The notes beneath the pieces were generated by a model that saw only the letters and a program-made list of their open reading frames with translations, was not told the DNA's origin and ran no database searches. From Viscum album (Eukaryota; Streptophyta; Magnoliopsida; Santalales; Viscaceae): a stretch of 64,000 nucleotides of DNA. The translations under genes and the position numbers were made by a program. The stretch's first letter is position 1; every line of letters starts with the position of its first letter. The stretch is from positions 1,901,422,644 through 1,901,486,643 of the forward strand of contig OY728163.1 of NCBI GenBank assembly GCA_963277665.1, given 5' to 3'. Shown piece after piece: positions 35,526-47,869 of this stretch.

Positions 35526-35985
35526 TCAGATACCTCTCAAACTATTCTCATCCTCGAGAATTAAAACCAGACCTGAAGAGAGGACAAGGGTCTGAACATC
35601 TCCCCCTCGAAATATACCTCTCAGGAGAAAACCTCCTTTTTACCAAGGAGCACCCCCCCCCCCCCCCTCATATATCTCCAAAACAATCACAATCATACCA
35701 CTCCTCTTCCCCATGAAACCACGCAAAGAAAAAGATTAATCCATCCAGTCATGTGGGTGAGGGGTTTTCCTTCCTCCAAGTTAAGATATTATCCGCTTTT
35801 GGCCGTAATGACTCACCCGCACGGGTTTAGGCGCATCCACATTAATTATTCTTAACTAGGGATCAGGTCCTCCCCTCGACACATTTCAGGACACTTCTTA
35901 TGCATTTGAAACACATTTAATAGTTAACCAGGTCAAGCATTACATCATAAATAGGTATGAATCATAACAGGATAAAACTCAAAAC
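35526..35985 (-). other. TE-D 3' non-coding segment with C15 tract
   Basis: This lies between the end of pol and the 3' LTR. It contains a run of 15 C at 35653-35667 (poly-G in element orientation) and a pyrimidine run at about 35606-35617, a possible displaced polypurine tract. The sequence beside the LTR is only weakly purine-rich in element orientation. Short open frames at 35498-35716 (+) show no domain. Confidence 0.5.
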
Positions 35986-35989
35986 AACT

Positions 35990-36540
35990 TTGGGTATTGG
36001 GAATGCATATGTGCTTCCCGTTCCCAGGCACTCTCCTCAATCCCACCATGCCTCCATAGAACCCGAACCAAATGAATGGTTCATCTATGAAGAAGCTTCT
36101 CTTCATGACCTTCGATCATCACAGGTCACTCAACGAATGTGGCATCATCCCCGATATCCACCTCTCCCCAGTTGAGGACATGTGAGTCGTCTTGCAGGTA
36201 CCTATGGAGCTGAGAATCATGGAAGACGCCATTCACCCTTTTGTAGTGGTGGCGGCAGCGCCAGTTTATAAGCGACCTCACCAACCCACTGCAAAACCAA
36301 GAAGGGCCCAACTAACTTGGGAGAAAGCTTTATTCCCTTTCCAAATCTTCTCTTCCCGTGTCGAGGAGAGACTTTCAAGAACACGTGGTCCCTGACTTCG
36401 AACTCCAAGGGTATCCTTCTATTATTGGCGTATGACTTTTGCTGGTCCTGATCTGCCTTCATCATCTCTCATATAAGCTGAACCTTCTCTATCATGCTTT
36501 ACACCACCTCAGAGCCAAGAACACCTACTTCTCTGACCTC
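35990..36540 (-). pseudogene. TE-D integrase C-terminus and chromodomain-like tail
   Basis: RRIPLEFEVRDHVFLKVSP and FGKGIKLSPKLVGPF at 36465-36300 match RRR.LEF.VGD.VFLKVSP and FGK.GKLSPR.IGPF. VGEVAYKLALPP follows, then FHDSQLHRYLQDDSHVL at about 36230 as FHVS.LRKY..D.SHV. Frames then continue toward an RVLWR and WERE-like ending at about 36000, which is the chromodomain-like module of Tekay/Del-type elements (family knowledge). One frame change occurs at about 36220 and a stop near 36130. Confidence 0.8.
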
Positions 36541-37400
36541 TGTCTATCATACGGGTGAGCAGCACGACCTCCCATACAAATCTTCAAATGGAGCCATGCC
36601 AATGGTAGAGTGATAGCTGTTGTTGTAAGAGAACTCTATCAAAGTAAAGTGTTGTACCCAAGATCCTCCAAGGCCCAAAACATATTCTCATAGCATATCT
36701 TCCAAAGTTTGGATGGTGCGCTCTGTCTTCCCATCTGTCTGGGTGTGGAAAGAAGTGATGAGGCATAGCCGGGTGCCAAAAGCATGTTGCAATCCTTTCC
36801 AGACCCACGTGGTAAACCGGGTATCCCGGTCAGAGATTATAGACCTCGAAACTCTATGCAACCGCACCACCTCATTCATGTACCTCTGAGCTAGGGCATC
36901 AACCGTACTTGACTCCTTGATTGCTAGGAAGAGGGATGATTTCGCCAGCCGGTCCACCACTACCCAGATGGTGTCTCAACCCACATGAACTCTGGGTATC
37001 CCTGTGACAAAATCCATAGAGATGTCATCCCACGTCCACTTGGGGATATATAAATGTTGTAACCGACCTCCTGCGACGCGGTGTTTAGCCTTCACATGCT
37101 GACACACGAGGCACCTTGCTACGAATTATACTTCTACCTGTTTCACCCTGGGCCACCATAATTTCCCTCTCAAGCCCTGGTACAACTTGGAAGCTCCCGG
37201 GTGTATTGTCAGGGGTGAGTTTTGGAACTCACCAACAACTATCTCATGCATTTCCTCTAGAACAAACAACTTCCCCCAGAAAAGAATCTGATTCAGACCA
37301 TCCTCCGACCATCCTTCCTGAGCATTGCCCTGGTTAGCTCGATCGCGCATCACTTGACTCTCTATGTCTCCCCACTGAGACTCCTCCACCTTTCATAGTA
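36540..37400 (-). pseudogene. TE-D integrase zinc finger and catalytic core
   Basis: TIHPGASKLYQGLRGKLWW at about 37200 matches the HPG..KMY.DL...YWW zinc-finger block and CLVCQHVKAKH supplies the Cys pair. The catalytic core is well preserved: ISMDFVTGIP with the first Asp, IISDRDTRFTTWVW with the second, and TDGKTERTIQTLEDML with the Glu at about 36700. The DDE triad is therefore still present. Stops after KQVEV (about 37125) and near 36985 interrupt the frame. EFSYNNSYHSTIGMAPFE follows in another frame near 36610. Confidence 0.85.
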
Positions 37401-37960
37401 GGGAGGACTGCACTGTCATCTGAAATAGACAACCTCTACCACATCCTCCCATACATCGAGGTGTAGTGTAGCCAATTCTTTCATCGCCTTCCAGACATCT
37501 TCCGCCTTTCGAACTGCATCCTTCCTCCTACTCAAGCCTTCAGCCACTACATTTATTTTGCCTTCGATGTAGGAGATTTCGAAGTCGTTTTCCTAGAGGA
37601 ACTCCATCCACCTTCACTATTTCAAATTCAGGTCCCACGGGGAGAACATTTACTTCAAACTCTTATGATCCGTAAAGACCACGAGGCGCTCCATGGTGAG
37701 TTAAATTCTCCACAACTTAAGTGCGAACACAATCACCACAAGCTCTAGATCATTGGTGGAATAGTTACATTAATGAGGAAGTAACTTCATAGACCCATAA
37801 GAGATCACCCCTTTCTATTGCATCATCACGCATCCCATGCCTTTTCATGAGGCATCACATAATACCTAAAATGTTACTCCCTCCTCTGGTAATCTCAGCA
37901 CTGGCCCACTAACCAACATTCCCTTTAGATAATAGAAAGCTGCTTCACACTGATCATCCC
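37400..37960 (-). pseudogene. TE-D RNase H remnant
   Basis: GMGCVMMQ, KGVISYGSMK, STNDLELVVIVFALKLW and VFTDHKSLK are read on the minus strand from about 37840 to 37650. They match GLGCVLMQ, GVIAYASR, THDLELAAVVFALKIW and IYTDHKSLK. The acidic residues of GLGC..DLEL..TDH blocks are mostly retained. A DFEISYIEGKINVVAEGLSR block at about 37570 corresponds to the YDF.I.Y..GK.NVVADALSR end. Several stops. Confidence 0.8.
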
Positions 37961-38830
37961 ACATGAAATCTAGATTCTTCTTAGTAAAGTTTGTTAAAGG
38001 TGCTACAACTCGGGAGAAGTTGGGCATGAACCTCTGGTATTAGAATTCTAGTCAAAGAAAACTACGAACTTCAGCCATATTCTTGGGAACTGCCCAAGAA
38101 ACTACCACCTCGACCTTTTATGGGTCCACTGCTATTCCCTTCTCGAACACCACGTGTCCAAGGAAGCATACTTCTCGAGTCCAAAACTTTCATTTGGACA
38201 AATTCCCATAAAGTTGGTGCTGTTGGCGGACCTCTAAACCCGTTTTCAGGTGCCCAGCATGATCCTCCTCTGATCCTGAGTAGATCAGGATTTCATCAAT
38301 TAAGACGACTATGAAACGGTCTTGGTATTCTTGATAGATGGAGTTCATGAGTCCCATGAACATGGTTGGTGCATTTGTAATGCCGAACGGCAAGACCTCA
38401 AACTCAATGTGCCCATATCTTCACCTGAAGGCAGTCTTCGATATGTCACCCTTATTCACCCTTAACCAGTGATATCCAGACCACAGATCGATCTTAGAGA
38501 ACCATCCCACTCCCCTCAGCTAGTCAAAGAGATCATCTATCCTCGGTAGGGGGTAACGGTTCTTGACGGTTACCTTGTTCAGTCTCCTGCAGTCTATGGA
38601 AATCCTGAGACCACCATCTATCATCTTTGATAATAAGACTAGAGCACCCCATTGTGATGCACTTGGTCGAACAAACCCCTTCTTCATCAGATCGTCAATC
38701 TGAATCCACAACTCCCGTAGCTCCGAAGGTTCCATCCGATAGGGGGCCATCGAAATCGGATGGGCACCAGGTTGTAAGTCTATTCTGACCTCAATGTATC
38801 ATCGAGGGGGTAGAGTCACCACCTCCTCGG
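37960..38830 (-). pseudogene. TE-D reverse transcriptase remnant
   Basis: [31 protein letters not shown] and [19 protein letters not shown] (38750-38520) match the gypsy RT N-terminal blocks nearly residue for residue. [16 protein letters not shown] and LPFGITNAPTMFMGLMN follow. The catalytic block FIVVLIDEILIYSGSEEDH at about 38310 has the second aspartate of the FxDD motif changed to glutamate, expected to kill polymerase activity. The thumb (FLGHVVFEKGIAVDP) is readable near 38150. A stop separates the two main frames near 38515. Confidence 0.9.
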
Positions 38831-39308
38831 GGAAGACATCCATGAACTCACTAATGATCTCAGATACTTCTACCATTTTTGTATCTACCGACTCAACATA
38901 TAATCTGACTAATGAGAATATAAAGGGATCCCCTCGCCGGCTACCCCACTGAAAACCCCTCTCACTGATGAAAGTCACACGTCGGCCACCCACACCTGAA
39001 AATGCAGCAGTTCTTAAGAAATAATCAAAGATGGAACACACCGAGAATAGACGATCGATGCCTAGAATGACGTCGTATGGATTCATTTGCATTAAATGGA
39101 TATCTCCACAAGATTGGCGTGGCCCCAACATCAACCTACATCCCCGGAAAAAAACAGACAATCTGGTCTGACCTCTGACTGGCGTACTCAAAACCAAGGG
39201 TACGAAAAGTGTCTCTATGTCTAGGCATAAGGCACATGCTAGACTTGGCGCAGCAAAGGAGTGCGAAGCTCTTGAATCAAACAAGGCATAAACAAGGGTA
39301 CTAAACAT
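38799..39308 (-). pseudogene. TE-D aspartic protease
   Basis: A 169-residue open frame carries the protease. ALFDSRASHSFAAP holds the active site, with the catalytic DSG changed to DSR. NPYDVILGIDRL (family YDVILGMDWL) and FMDVFPEEVVTLPPR, the linker to RT (DVFPEEL.GLPP), lie in the right order. This is one of the longest intact frames of TE-D. It continues directly into the RT region after one stop. The glycine change suggests loss of function. Confidence 0.85.
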
Positions 39309-39559
39309 GATGATTGTACCTCAAACGACTTCTGGCCCTGCTGGAACCGCTGCCTCTACAGCATGTAACTGCCCACGCCCAACTACTCTGCCTCTCAGCT
39401 GTCGGCCACCTCCCCCACAATGCCCTTGTAGAGGTCCCTGAGGAGTTCCCTAAGGTCGGCCTCCTTCTGCAATATCTTCCCTCGGAAGAGCGGGAGCTCG
39501 CAGCCCCTACTGCTGCTGCAGGAAGGGCTTAGCTAGAAACTATTGTGGCTGAGGCGGGT

Positions 39560-40435
39560 TTTGTACTGTTCCACCTCCACAGTACTGTACTCGGTCTAGT
39601 AACTGGTTCTGAAGGTGCCCATGGCTGCCGCAGATTAAACACCTCGGTCCCGGGCCCGAAGGAAAAGGGAAAGTACCAGGAGATTAGAACTGAAGCTGCT
39701 GAGGCCTGATCCCTACTGGTCGGAACCTAGAGGGCCCTGATGTTGGAGGCCTGCTGCTGACGGCTTTACCCTTCGACAAGCCCAACTGGATTCCCTCTTA
39801 CAAAACACCTCCCAGCGTGTGCATCCTCTCCACCACTTTATAATTCTTCTGGACCTCCAAGTACATCTGTAGGGTGAAGGGAATAAAAACATACTTGAGA
39901 GGAGGTCGAAGTGGCTCCTCCAAACGTCTAGCCCGAGACTCCTCATTTGGAAAGAGGTCCAGGGAAAACAGAGGATATCATTGAACTTGATCCCCAACTC
40001 TCTCACCGACATGATACCCTGCTAGAGGGAGAGTAGCTCCTACCTCTTCTCAGCCTTCATTGTGGAAGAGAGGAATTCTGCCCAGAACTCCAACTTGAAA
40101 TCTTCCCATGTAACCTCAGTCTCCCTCTTCTCCCCGAGATAGAGCATCCACCACAGACGCGCCACTCCTCGCATCTGGCTCACAGCCAGAGGAACCCAGT
40201 ACTATGCCAGAGCCCAGATCAAGATGAAAGCTATCACCAGCTCCTCTAGCCAGCTCTCTGTATCCATGTCAGAGATGATGCCATCGTACTTCCCGAGGGT
40301 CTTCCACTGAAAGGAATGAAGCTTCTTCAACCACTAATCGTCCTCCTCCTCTCAGTCAGCCCTCCGTCGATCAGCCAAGTCAACCCCCTGGGCCTCGATC
40401 ACCTGCACTACTCATGGTCGTCTCCCAGGTGCCAT
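39560..40435 (-). pseudogene. TE-D gag remnant
   Basis: The start is taken at ATG 40435, about 360 bp after the primer-binding site. DTESWLEELVIAF matches the W...IE..F block, VPLAVSQMRGVARLWW the A...L.G.A..WW block, and TWEDFKLEFWAEFL the TW.EF...F...Y block. GIMSVRELGIKFNDIL follows as SV.EY...F..L. At about 39625 RCLICGSHGHLQNQ is a zinc knuckle with the last cysteine missing (CLICGSHGH kept). Stops occur at several points, including just after the start. Confidence 0.8.
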
Positions 40436-40794
40436 AGCTACAAGGTAAACAAGGAATGCCTAAGCCCGAGTAGTGTAGAATATAGTTCATAAATTTTCTT
40501 AGACTCATTATTCATTTGAAATCCCCAAAATGCCTCAAAAACACAATAACACAAGTCATTATGATGTATGTACCTTTACTAGGGTATCTACCCCGCAACC
40601 AGTATAGCCTCACTTGGTCGTTCGGTAGGTCTAGAGTCCTTGCATCAGATCACGAGGGGGCCCTAAAATCACGTGTACTAGCCGGTCTTCCCTATCATAT
40701 TTCACGCTCCAAGATCACCTGACACTATTGCCCTACCATACCATGCAATCTTCACTATGCCTAACTCCAGACTCCATCCTATCTCCCAACCTCT
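40436..40794 (-). other. TE-D leader
   Basis: Untranslated leader between primer-binding site and gag. No motif seen. A short open frame on the opposite strand (40516-40722) is not supported. Confidence 0.5.
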
Positions 40795-40807
40795 ACCTCT
40801 GATACCA
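40795..40807 (-). promoter_or_regulatory. TE-D primer-binding site (initiator Met tRNA)
   Basis: On the minus strand TGGTATCAGAGGT, with the first eleven bases identical to the complement of the plant initiator methionine tRNA 3' end. It lies 3 nt inside the 5' LTR. Confidence 0.9.
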
Positions 40808-40810
40808 TTC

Positions 40811-43555
40811 TGTCAAGAACCCCTCCCACCAAGGATTCCCCTCTTGAGCGGGAAATGGTGAAAAGGATATAATGACCCCCGAGTCCTACCTCCAGTAGTC
40901 CCCAGAGTGGTGACGAGCACCAAGGGTATGAGTTTCTACAAATATGGGATGCATTACCCTTTTACAATTTATGATCTGGAAATATGATAATCCAAACACC
41001 AAAAGAAAAAGGAACAAATAAATGTAAATAAACCCTAAACCAACCCATATGCATGTTTTCTACAAAACTGAAACAAAAGTACAAGTACAGGAAAAGCTCA
41101 AAAGTACGACACCAAAAAGAAAGCGAAAACTACAACTAGCAAAACTCCAACGCCCAACTAGCAAGGTCCTACATGGTCCCTAAAGTCCTCCTAAAGACCT
41201 GAAAGTAAATGTAGGGTGAGCATACAAGTATACTCAGTAGGAAAACCTAAAGCTCTCAGGAAAATGTGGGGAGATATCCTAATGCCCTGTGAGAAAACAA
41301 AAGGAACCAAATCCTAGCAATGAATATATCCAACCAACCTCACAATCCACACTCACCAAATATCTCCAGTCAATGGAGAATTATAGTAATATTATCAAAT
41401 TATGGGTACCCCGCACCACCTTCCCACTGAATATTACTCAATCCCTCACGCCTAATGCTCTGATGCATCCCCCTCTTCCTGAGCTAGTGCTTCAACCTGG
41501 CCATACGAAGCTCAAGATAGTGGCACAACCTGGCCATACGAAGCTTATAGTATCCCACCGTAACTCAATCCCCAACCATAACCACATCACATCACGTATC
41601 CTTCTGACACTCAATCCACATCCATAACCACATCTCATCCCGAAGACACCTGGGAACCACATCACATCCTAATCCTGAAGACTCTTGGGAACACATCACA
41701 TCCTCATCCCATGGACTCTTGGGAAATATCTGGCATAACCTTCCTGAATGATCTTGGGCGATAGAACCTTGAAGAGGGAGCACAGGGAATAACAGTAATC
41801 AGCCATCCTTTGGATGTTCGGAATCTCACCCCCATCCAACGGGTGTTCGGCACATAGTGCTCAACATGGGTGGGATGCATAAAGAAACATAAAGCATATA
41901 GATTTGTATAATTATATCAACCACTTAGCCCATCATAAGGCTTCTACACAAAAGATTTGAGAACATGCCTCGACACTGCTACTGTTAAAGTATGCACACA
42001 ATAAACAGCCACAAACCCCATTAAGCTTTTCATGTTTCAGAAGCTTTAGTTTATCAATTCCTTAACTACCGAGAAAATAACAACAACAAAACCGGATCAA
42101 TTGTTCGTAAAACATACCTCTTCCAACCATAAATAATGTTATAGAAAACACAAGCAACACAATACCATTTTATTTTATCAGCCAATCAATTCGATTGATT
42201 TTTCGTATTTAATCAACTACCATGCCCCACAATTCATTAGTTAACTCTTCCACTTTTATTCACATGAACAACCCATCCCTGCATCCCTACTGCCAACCAC
42301 CATAACCACAAACACCTCAGAAACAATACCCGTACTATATCATTATCCCTTCGATACCATTTACCGCAACTCTACTGCCCATCACATCCATATCATACAC
42401 GCCAATCCACAACCAAGCCAACCGTAGCCCCACTGCTCACCCGTTCCACAACAACCCATCAAACACCCCTTCACATAATTAAACCCTAACCAGCACCAAC
42501 AAATTCATTCTTTCATTTTGTTTAACTAGGGTGATCATACAAGGGTTCCCAGTATTCATTTAGTTATCAAACTTAACATGATTAACCAATTTCCACATTC
42601 TATGAAATTCCATCCACAAAACAATCGAGAAAAATAGGGAAACCTTTAACTACGCAGGAAAAGGCCCCCAACGACCGTGATTTTTAGTAGGCATAAGCCT
42701 ATTTAATCCACAACATAATCATAGGATAAGCATTGATGGAAATAAAACAACAATATCAACAAAACATCCCCATGACCATTCATTAACTAGTTATTATCTT
42801 CATTTACTCGTTCAATCATATCTCACGAAAACAAGAGGATTCACACCCCGCATGATGCAAAAAAGAGAGAGAGATGAAGTTAAGAACCCTACCTCAATGG
42901 TTTTTGATGAAACCACGGTGGTCGAAGAACGCACAAGAAAGTCGGGCGGATTTTCCAAGAATCCTCCTTAGATCTCTTCTCTTAACACAACCAAGACCAA
43001 AACTCTTCATATTTGGCATCCACGCACTTAGATCTACCCATAACGGGCGTAGATCTTAGAAACTGAGATAAGATAAGGAGTAGATCTAAGTAGATCTAAC
43101 AAATAAACAACAACGATCACATACCTCAAGAAACCGACTTCGATTCTCCAAGGGAAGCCTTCAGATCACCTCCAAAACTATTGGGAGAGGTTCTCCTACC
43201 TTCAAGGGAGGGTAATCTCGAGTTATGGCCGCTTAGGGGCTTAAAAGAACCATTTATAGGCAAAATGAGTTAGATCCACAATTTTGGGATCTTGATTTAA
43301 GTGCCCGCATGGTTAGTCCGCACGGTTTGACAAATCGTGCGCTAACCGTGTGTTAGCCACTGTCTCCAAAGCCAACCATGCACGGTTTGGCCGCACAGTT
43401 TAGGAAAACCATGTGCCAACTTTGAGAAAGCTATTACCCTTTAGATTTCCTTAAAAGTCCATCCAAACGCACCCCTAAGTCACCTTGACCTCCCGGAACA
43501 CCTCCAGCACCACATTTTCACAAAGGAATGGACTGGAGAGGTCCGGGAAATTACA
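40811..43555 (-). repeat. 5' LTR of TE-D
   Basis: It aligns end to end with 32691-35525. In plus coordinates it starts TGTCAAGAACC and ends AAATTACA, with the primer-binding site next to its lower edge. It includes two dyad units at 43300-43430, one fewer than the other LTR. Confidence 0.9.
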
Positions 43556-43560
43556 AATAG
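43556..43560. repeat. TE-D target duplication, right (AATAG)
   Basis: AATAG follows the LTR and pairs with CATAG at 32686-32690. TE-C LTR sequence resumes at 43561. Confidence 0.55.
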
Positions 43561-46500
43561 TATAATGTAAATATCTAGGATAACGTATCTTAATAATTAT
43601 AGAAAATATTTTTTATCTTAATTTTAATATAACATAAATCTAAAAAATCATTATAATGGTGAGATTACATTGAATGTTCTAGGTTATACATTGAAGATAA
43701 TAATAATGTTAATTAGTTTTTTTTTGTGTAACAAGGAAACCATTGGAATTATCATTATCATGGTTCATAAATATAGTGTTAATATTCAAATACTTATCCC
43801 CTAGATATTTTTATCCTGTAGTTTCAACATAATCACATTCCACATTTATCAGGGTGGTGACAGATTCATTACTCAAATAGAGCTCGTAGGGAGAATACCC
43901 CATGTTGTATCTATTAAGATGATATAACCACTTTACAATATCTATAAATGGAACTGTTTTCTATGAAACTATGAATACAATTAAAATCCCAAAACATATT
44001 ATTTTTCGATATTGGAAAATATTTATTTCTAAAACATCTGTTGATAACCTCTGAATCAAAAGAACCTGAGTATGGTAAAAATATAGGGTCTTAAAAATAA
44101 TTTAAATTAAATGAGTATTGTGGGAAAATTATTCAGTGTAATTTTATGCATTATAAAAATGGAAATATGTGGTGAATATAACATGATTCCAAAAAATGAT
44201 AATTGTGATGGGAAAACCCCTCTTTTATGGCTTGGGATGAATTTAAATCATGACCCTCTTGAAAGTGTTTGTTTAAATTGATTTTAAAATAAAAATATTA
44301 ATTTCATTTAATGATATAACTTCTTACATAGGTAGTATATAGACACCAGATAATTGAAATTAAGAGAATAATAAAAAACATTTATCAAAGAGAGGAATTT
44401 GAGATATAAAACACTTATATATTCTCAAAATTTTCATGAACATATATTAACCTCTATAAAACAAAAATATTAATATTAACAACCTTTCCAAAAACTATAA
44501 ACATTTATATTTTCATTTATAATATTCATAAATAGTTATTATCTACAATAATTCTTTTTATTTTCTAAATTGTGTGTTTATAGATTTCCTTGATTGTATT
44601 AGCTTTGTAATAGTGGTGTTCATATTCATTATTATTACAATGATTATAATTATTAGGTAATTAATGATACAATCTTTTCTGATTTAAAGTAATTTATGGT
44701 GTTTTCACTTCCACTAATTTTACTTTTTTTGTCATTGATAATTAAATTGATAATAAGCATCATTGAGTTTTTCTTGGTGAAAAAAAAAGAGTTTCCTAAA
44801 TTGGTGAATTCAATATGGATATAACATCTCCAAAATAAAAAAATAATTATCTAAAAAATTTAACTATATGATAAAAATATTTATTTTTTCATATTAATTT
44901 ATGAAATTAATCCATAATATTGTCCATGTATGTGGTTAAACCAAACCAAATATATACATAATCATATATAATGGTTTATTTGGAAGTTTTTTAGTTGTAA
45001 TATCATTATATGTTAATAAAAATAATATTATATAGAGTATATTAGAGTTATATATCATATTTAGTTGTTAATATAATAATATGAAGTCAATAAGAAAATA
45101 TTATGATATTTTAATAATTGATTTTCATCTTACTAAACTTATTTTGAAGGATTTAATTAACGATAATTCATCATTTATCATATCATTAAAAGGTTAAATT
45201 TTTTCACAATTACTATAGTGGTATAATAACCATCATACTATCTCATTAAATCAAATCTAAGAATTATCAATGATGTTTGGTGATGGAATTTGTATTTCAT
45301 TACTCATAGCGGGAGTGGTTATGACATATGAAAGAATGGAAATTTTTTTTCCTTAATTAATGGGTTAAAGGAATGGATAATTATAATAAACTAAATATTG
45401 AAAAATTATATTATATAAATTAAAAAATAAATATTATATCATTTTTTCTTGAAGAAATTTAAATGGTGATTTTTATAATTCAAAGATATGTACACAATAA
45501 TACTCACATCGATGATTTGAAATTTCATTGAAATACACATTGGAAAATAATTCTTAATCCACACCAATTGTTATAAGAATAATTTGAGATTGGGAGTGGG
45601 TTAAAGGAGGAGAAAACTGGAATATTTTCAATCATTAATTTTAATGATATATGAGTCTTAAAGTGCTGGAGATGTTATTATTTTTAGGTGAGTAGAAAAG
45701 TATTTTCAGTAGTAACCCTTACATTTTTAATAATTGATGTTTAATATTCAAGTTTTAAAAGCTAAAAATATAATAAAAAATATACGCATACATGGAATTT
45801 TGTCAATAAATCACGTCAAACACTCGTTTATTGATAATTTTGAGTGCTTTATGACTTTTAAAAAAAATTAACTACTACACAAATTTAATTTTTCCTTGGT
45901 AATTCCATTTCGACAACAACAATATATTTTAATGAAAAATGTTTAGATTGAACCCTTTTACATAATTTGATATATTTGATTTCAAATTTTAATATAATTA
46001 TATTAAATAAAATGTATAGTGGAGTGAAATGAAAATTTTAATATGATCACACTTAATTCATTACAAATCGTATTTTAAAAAATTAGGATTTTGATATTTA
46101 AGTTTAAAGTTAATGTAAAATTATATTGTATTGTGATTTTAATGAGGAAGTTTTTTTTCTAAAAAAAATTAATTGTTATAAGTCTTTAAACTAAATAAAA
46201 AACATAACATCCATAAAAAATATTTTACTCAATGATAGGATAGAAAAAATATTATTTACTCAAGTAAAATTATAACTAGTTTAAAATAATTTAGATAGGG
46301 GATTAATAATATCCATTAATTTTCGTAATAGAATATTTAAGTCCATAAATTTAAATTTAATGATTAATTTTTTAACTTCAAGGTCATTCTAATATAATGG
46401 TAAATTATTATAAATTTCATGTTTTATGATGACCATAATTTTTGACTATAAAGATAAAATTTATAAAAACAATAAAAAATAATACTAAGATGATTTTGAG

Positions 46501-46626
46501 AAAATAAATTAAATAAAGAAGTTAGTATAATAAACTTTAAATTTAAAAATTGTCCTTTTAGATATGTTCATGAATAAATGATCTTAAAGCATTGCATTTT
46601 GTGATATTTCAGTATGTAGTTCTTAC
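43561..46626 (-). repeat. 5' LTR of TE-C, upper part
   Basis: It resumes the alignment with the 3' LTR of TE-C at about 24480 (TATAATGTAAATATCTAGG against TAATAATGTAGATATTTAAG). It can be followed to about 46520 and weakly to CTTACA at 46626, taken as the outer end. Confidence 0.65.
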
Positions 46627-47869
46627 ATTCTATAATATGGTATTGGTTATTACATGTCTATGCTATAATATAATAAAATCATTCATTATTCCATCATACC
46701 ATTATCCATTGAAAATGAATTGGTTTATAAGTATTCCATCATTATATAATAATACTAAAACAAAAAATAATGATCATGGATATTATCATTAGATAATATC
46801 TAATGTGAATCATATGAAACATCAAATGATATTATCATAGATAAAAATTTATTTTTTTTATAAAATTTGATCCCTTTGTTAAAAAAATAGAAAAAATGTC
46901 CATTTGTCATGATAGATTTTTCAATAAATATTCCCAAAAATTGATAAAATATATATTTTTTAAAATAAAAATGTAAACTTATAATAATATATTTAGTGAA
47001 AATAATTTTCATTACTGTAGGAAAGATAATTCATGTAATAAATATTAAAATAGGGATTCTATTCAAACTTTTTCAAATTGTCATACATAACCTTTTCAGA
47101 AAATGTTTTAAAGATACATTTTTTGTTCATAAAAAATTTCTAAAATTTTTGGAAAATTAATTTATATAATAAATGAATATAAAAAATTAGCATTTGTCCC
47201 GACATCTTAAAAACATAAAAAATTAATAAAAATATTGTGGGCCAAAGAGGAAATATGGATAGTTTATCTTAAGATTATATTCTCTATCATTATAGGTAAT
47301 AATAGTAGAAAATTGTACTATTGTTTGATAAATTAATGAGTAAAAAAGAAGAAAATATATTGGGTTTTAGGGACAAGGACCATAGAATTTAACTCAATGG
47401 AAATTTAACAAATTCAATACTGAAAAAATAACACTTTCAAACAAAATTGTACCATTGTAATTGAATTTCATCAAAAAAAAATTTTAATATCATGTATAAT
47501 AAAGTTATTTTTTATAAAACATCAATATAATAATCAAATTCAATATTATATTACATTTTTACCTTATATTAAAATTTCCAATCACCAATTTATTTATAAT
47601 TATTCAATATAGTCAATATTCTAGTGAGAACTTGTCTTTCTTGGATACATGATTCTTTTTTTAGGATTCTACAATGATTATTCATATATTTAACCTTAAT
47701 CTTGTTATATTAATCGTATTTATTAATTTTATTATCTTTTATAATAACTCATATACTTTGGACAAGAAAATAGAATTAACTAACCTTATAGAAGTGAAAA
47801 TACATATATACACATGGGTGATATTTTCATTTTTTTTAAAAAAAATAAAAAAATATAAATAAAAAAACA

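Larger units (their letters stand above)
32691..43555 (-). mobile_element. TE-D: near-complete gypsy element nested in the TE-C 5' LTR
   Basis: Two LTRs in direct orientation (32691-35525 and 40811-43555) enclose, on the minus strand, a primer-binding site, gag, protease, RT, RNase H, integrase and a chromodomain-like tail. In plus coordinates each LTR starts TGTCA and ends TTACA. The flanks CATAG/AATAG suggest a 5-bp target duplication. By eye the two LTRs agree at roughly 85-90 percent of bases, so the insertion is old but younger than TE-C. Stops and altered active sites in protease and RT make it inactive. Total length 10.9 kb. Confidence 0.9.
23795..46626 (-). mobile_element. TE-C: highly decayed minus-strand gypsy element, host of TE-D
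   Basis: Pol motifs occur in order on the minus strand from about 30480 down to 27520 (RT, RNase H, integrase, tail). Flanking repeats align with each other: 23795-27475 with 31859-32690 plus 43561-46626. One anchor is AATGGAAATAT.TGGT.AATATA at 25088 (44158). A second is the ATTGTATTTGGTTAAAC region at 25796, matching 44920-44945. A third is CCTTGGTAATT at 26758 (45893). Removing TE-D leaves about 12 kb. The outer ends are accurate only to about 100 bp and no target duplication is visible. Almost no CpG remains. Confidence 0.75.
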
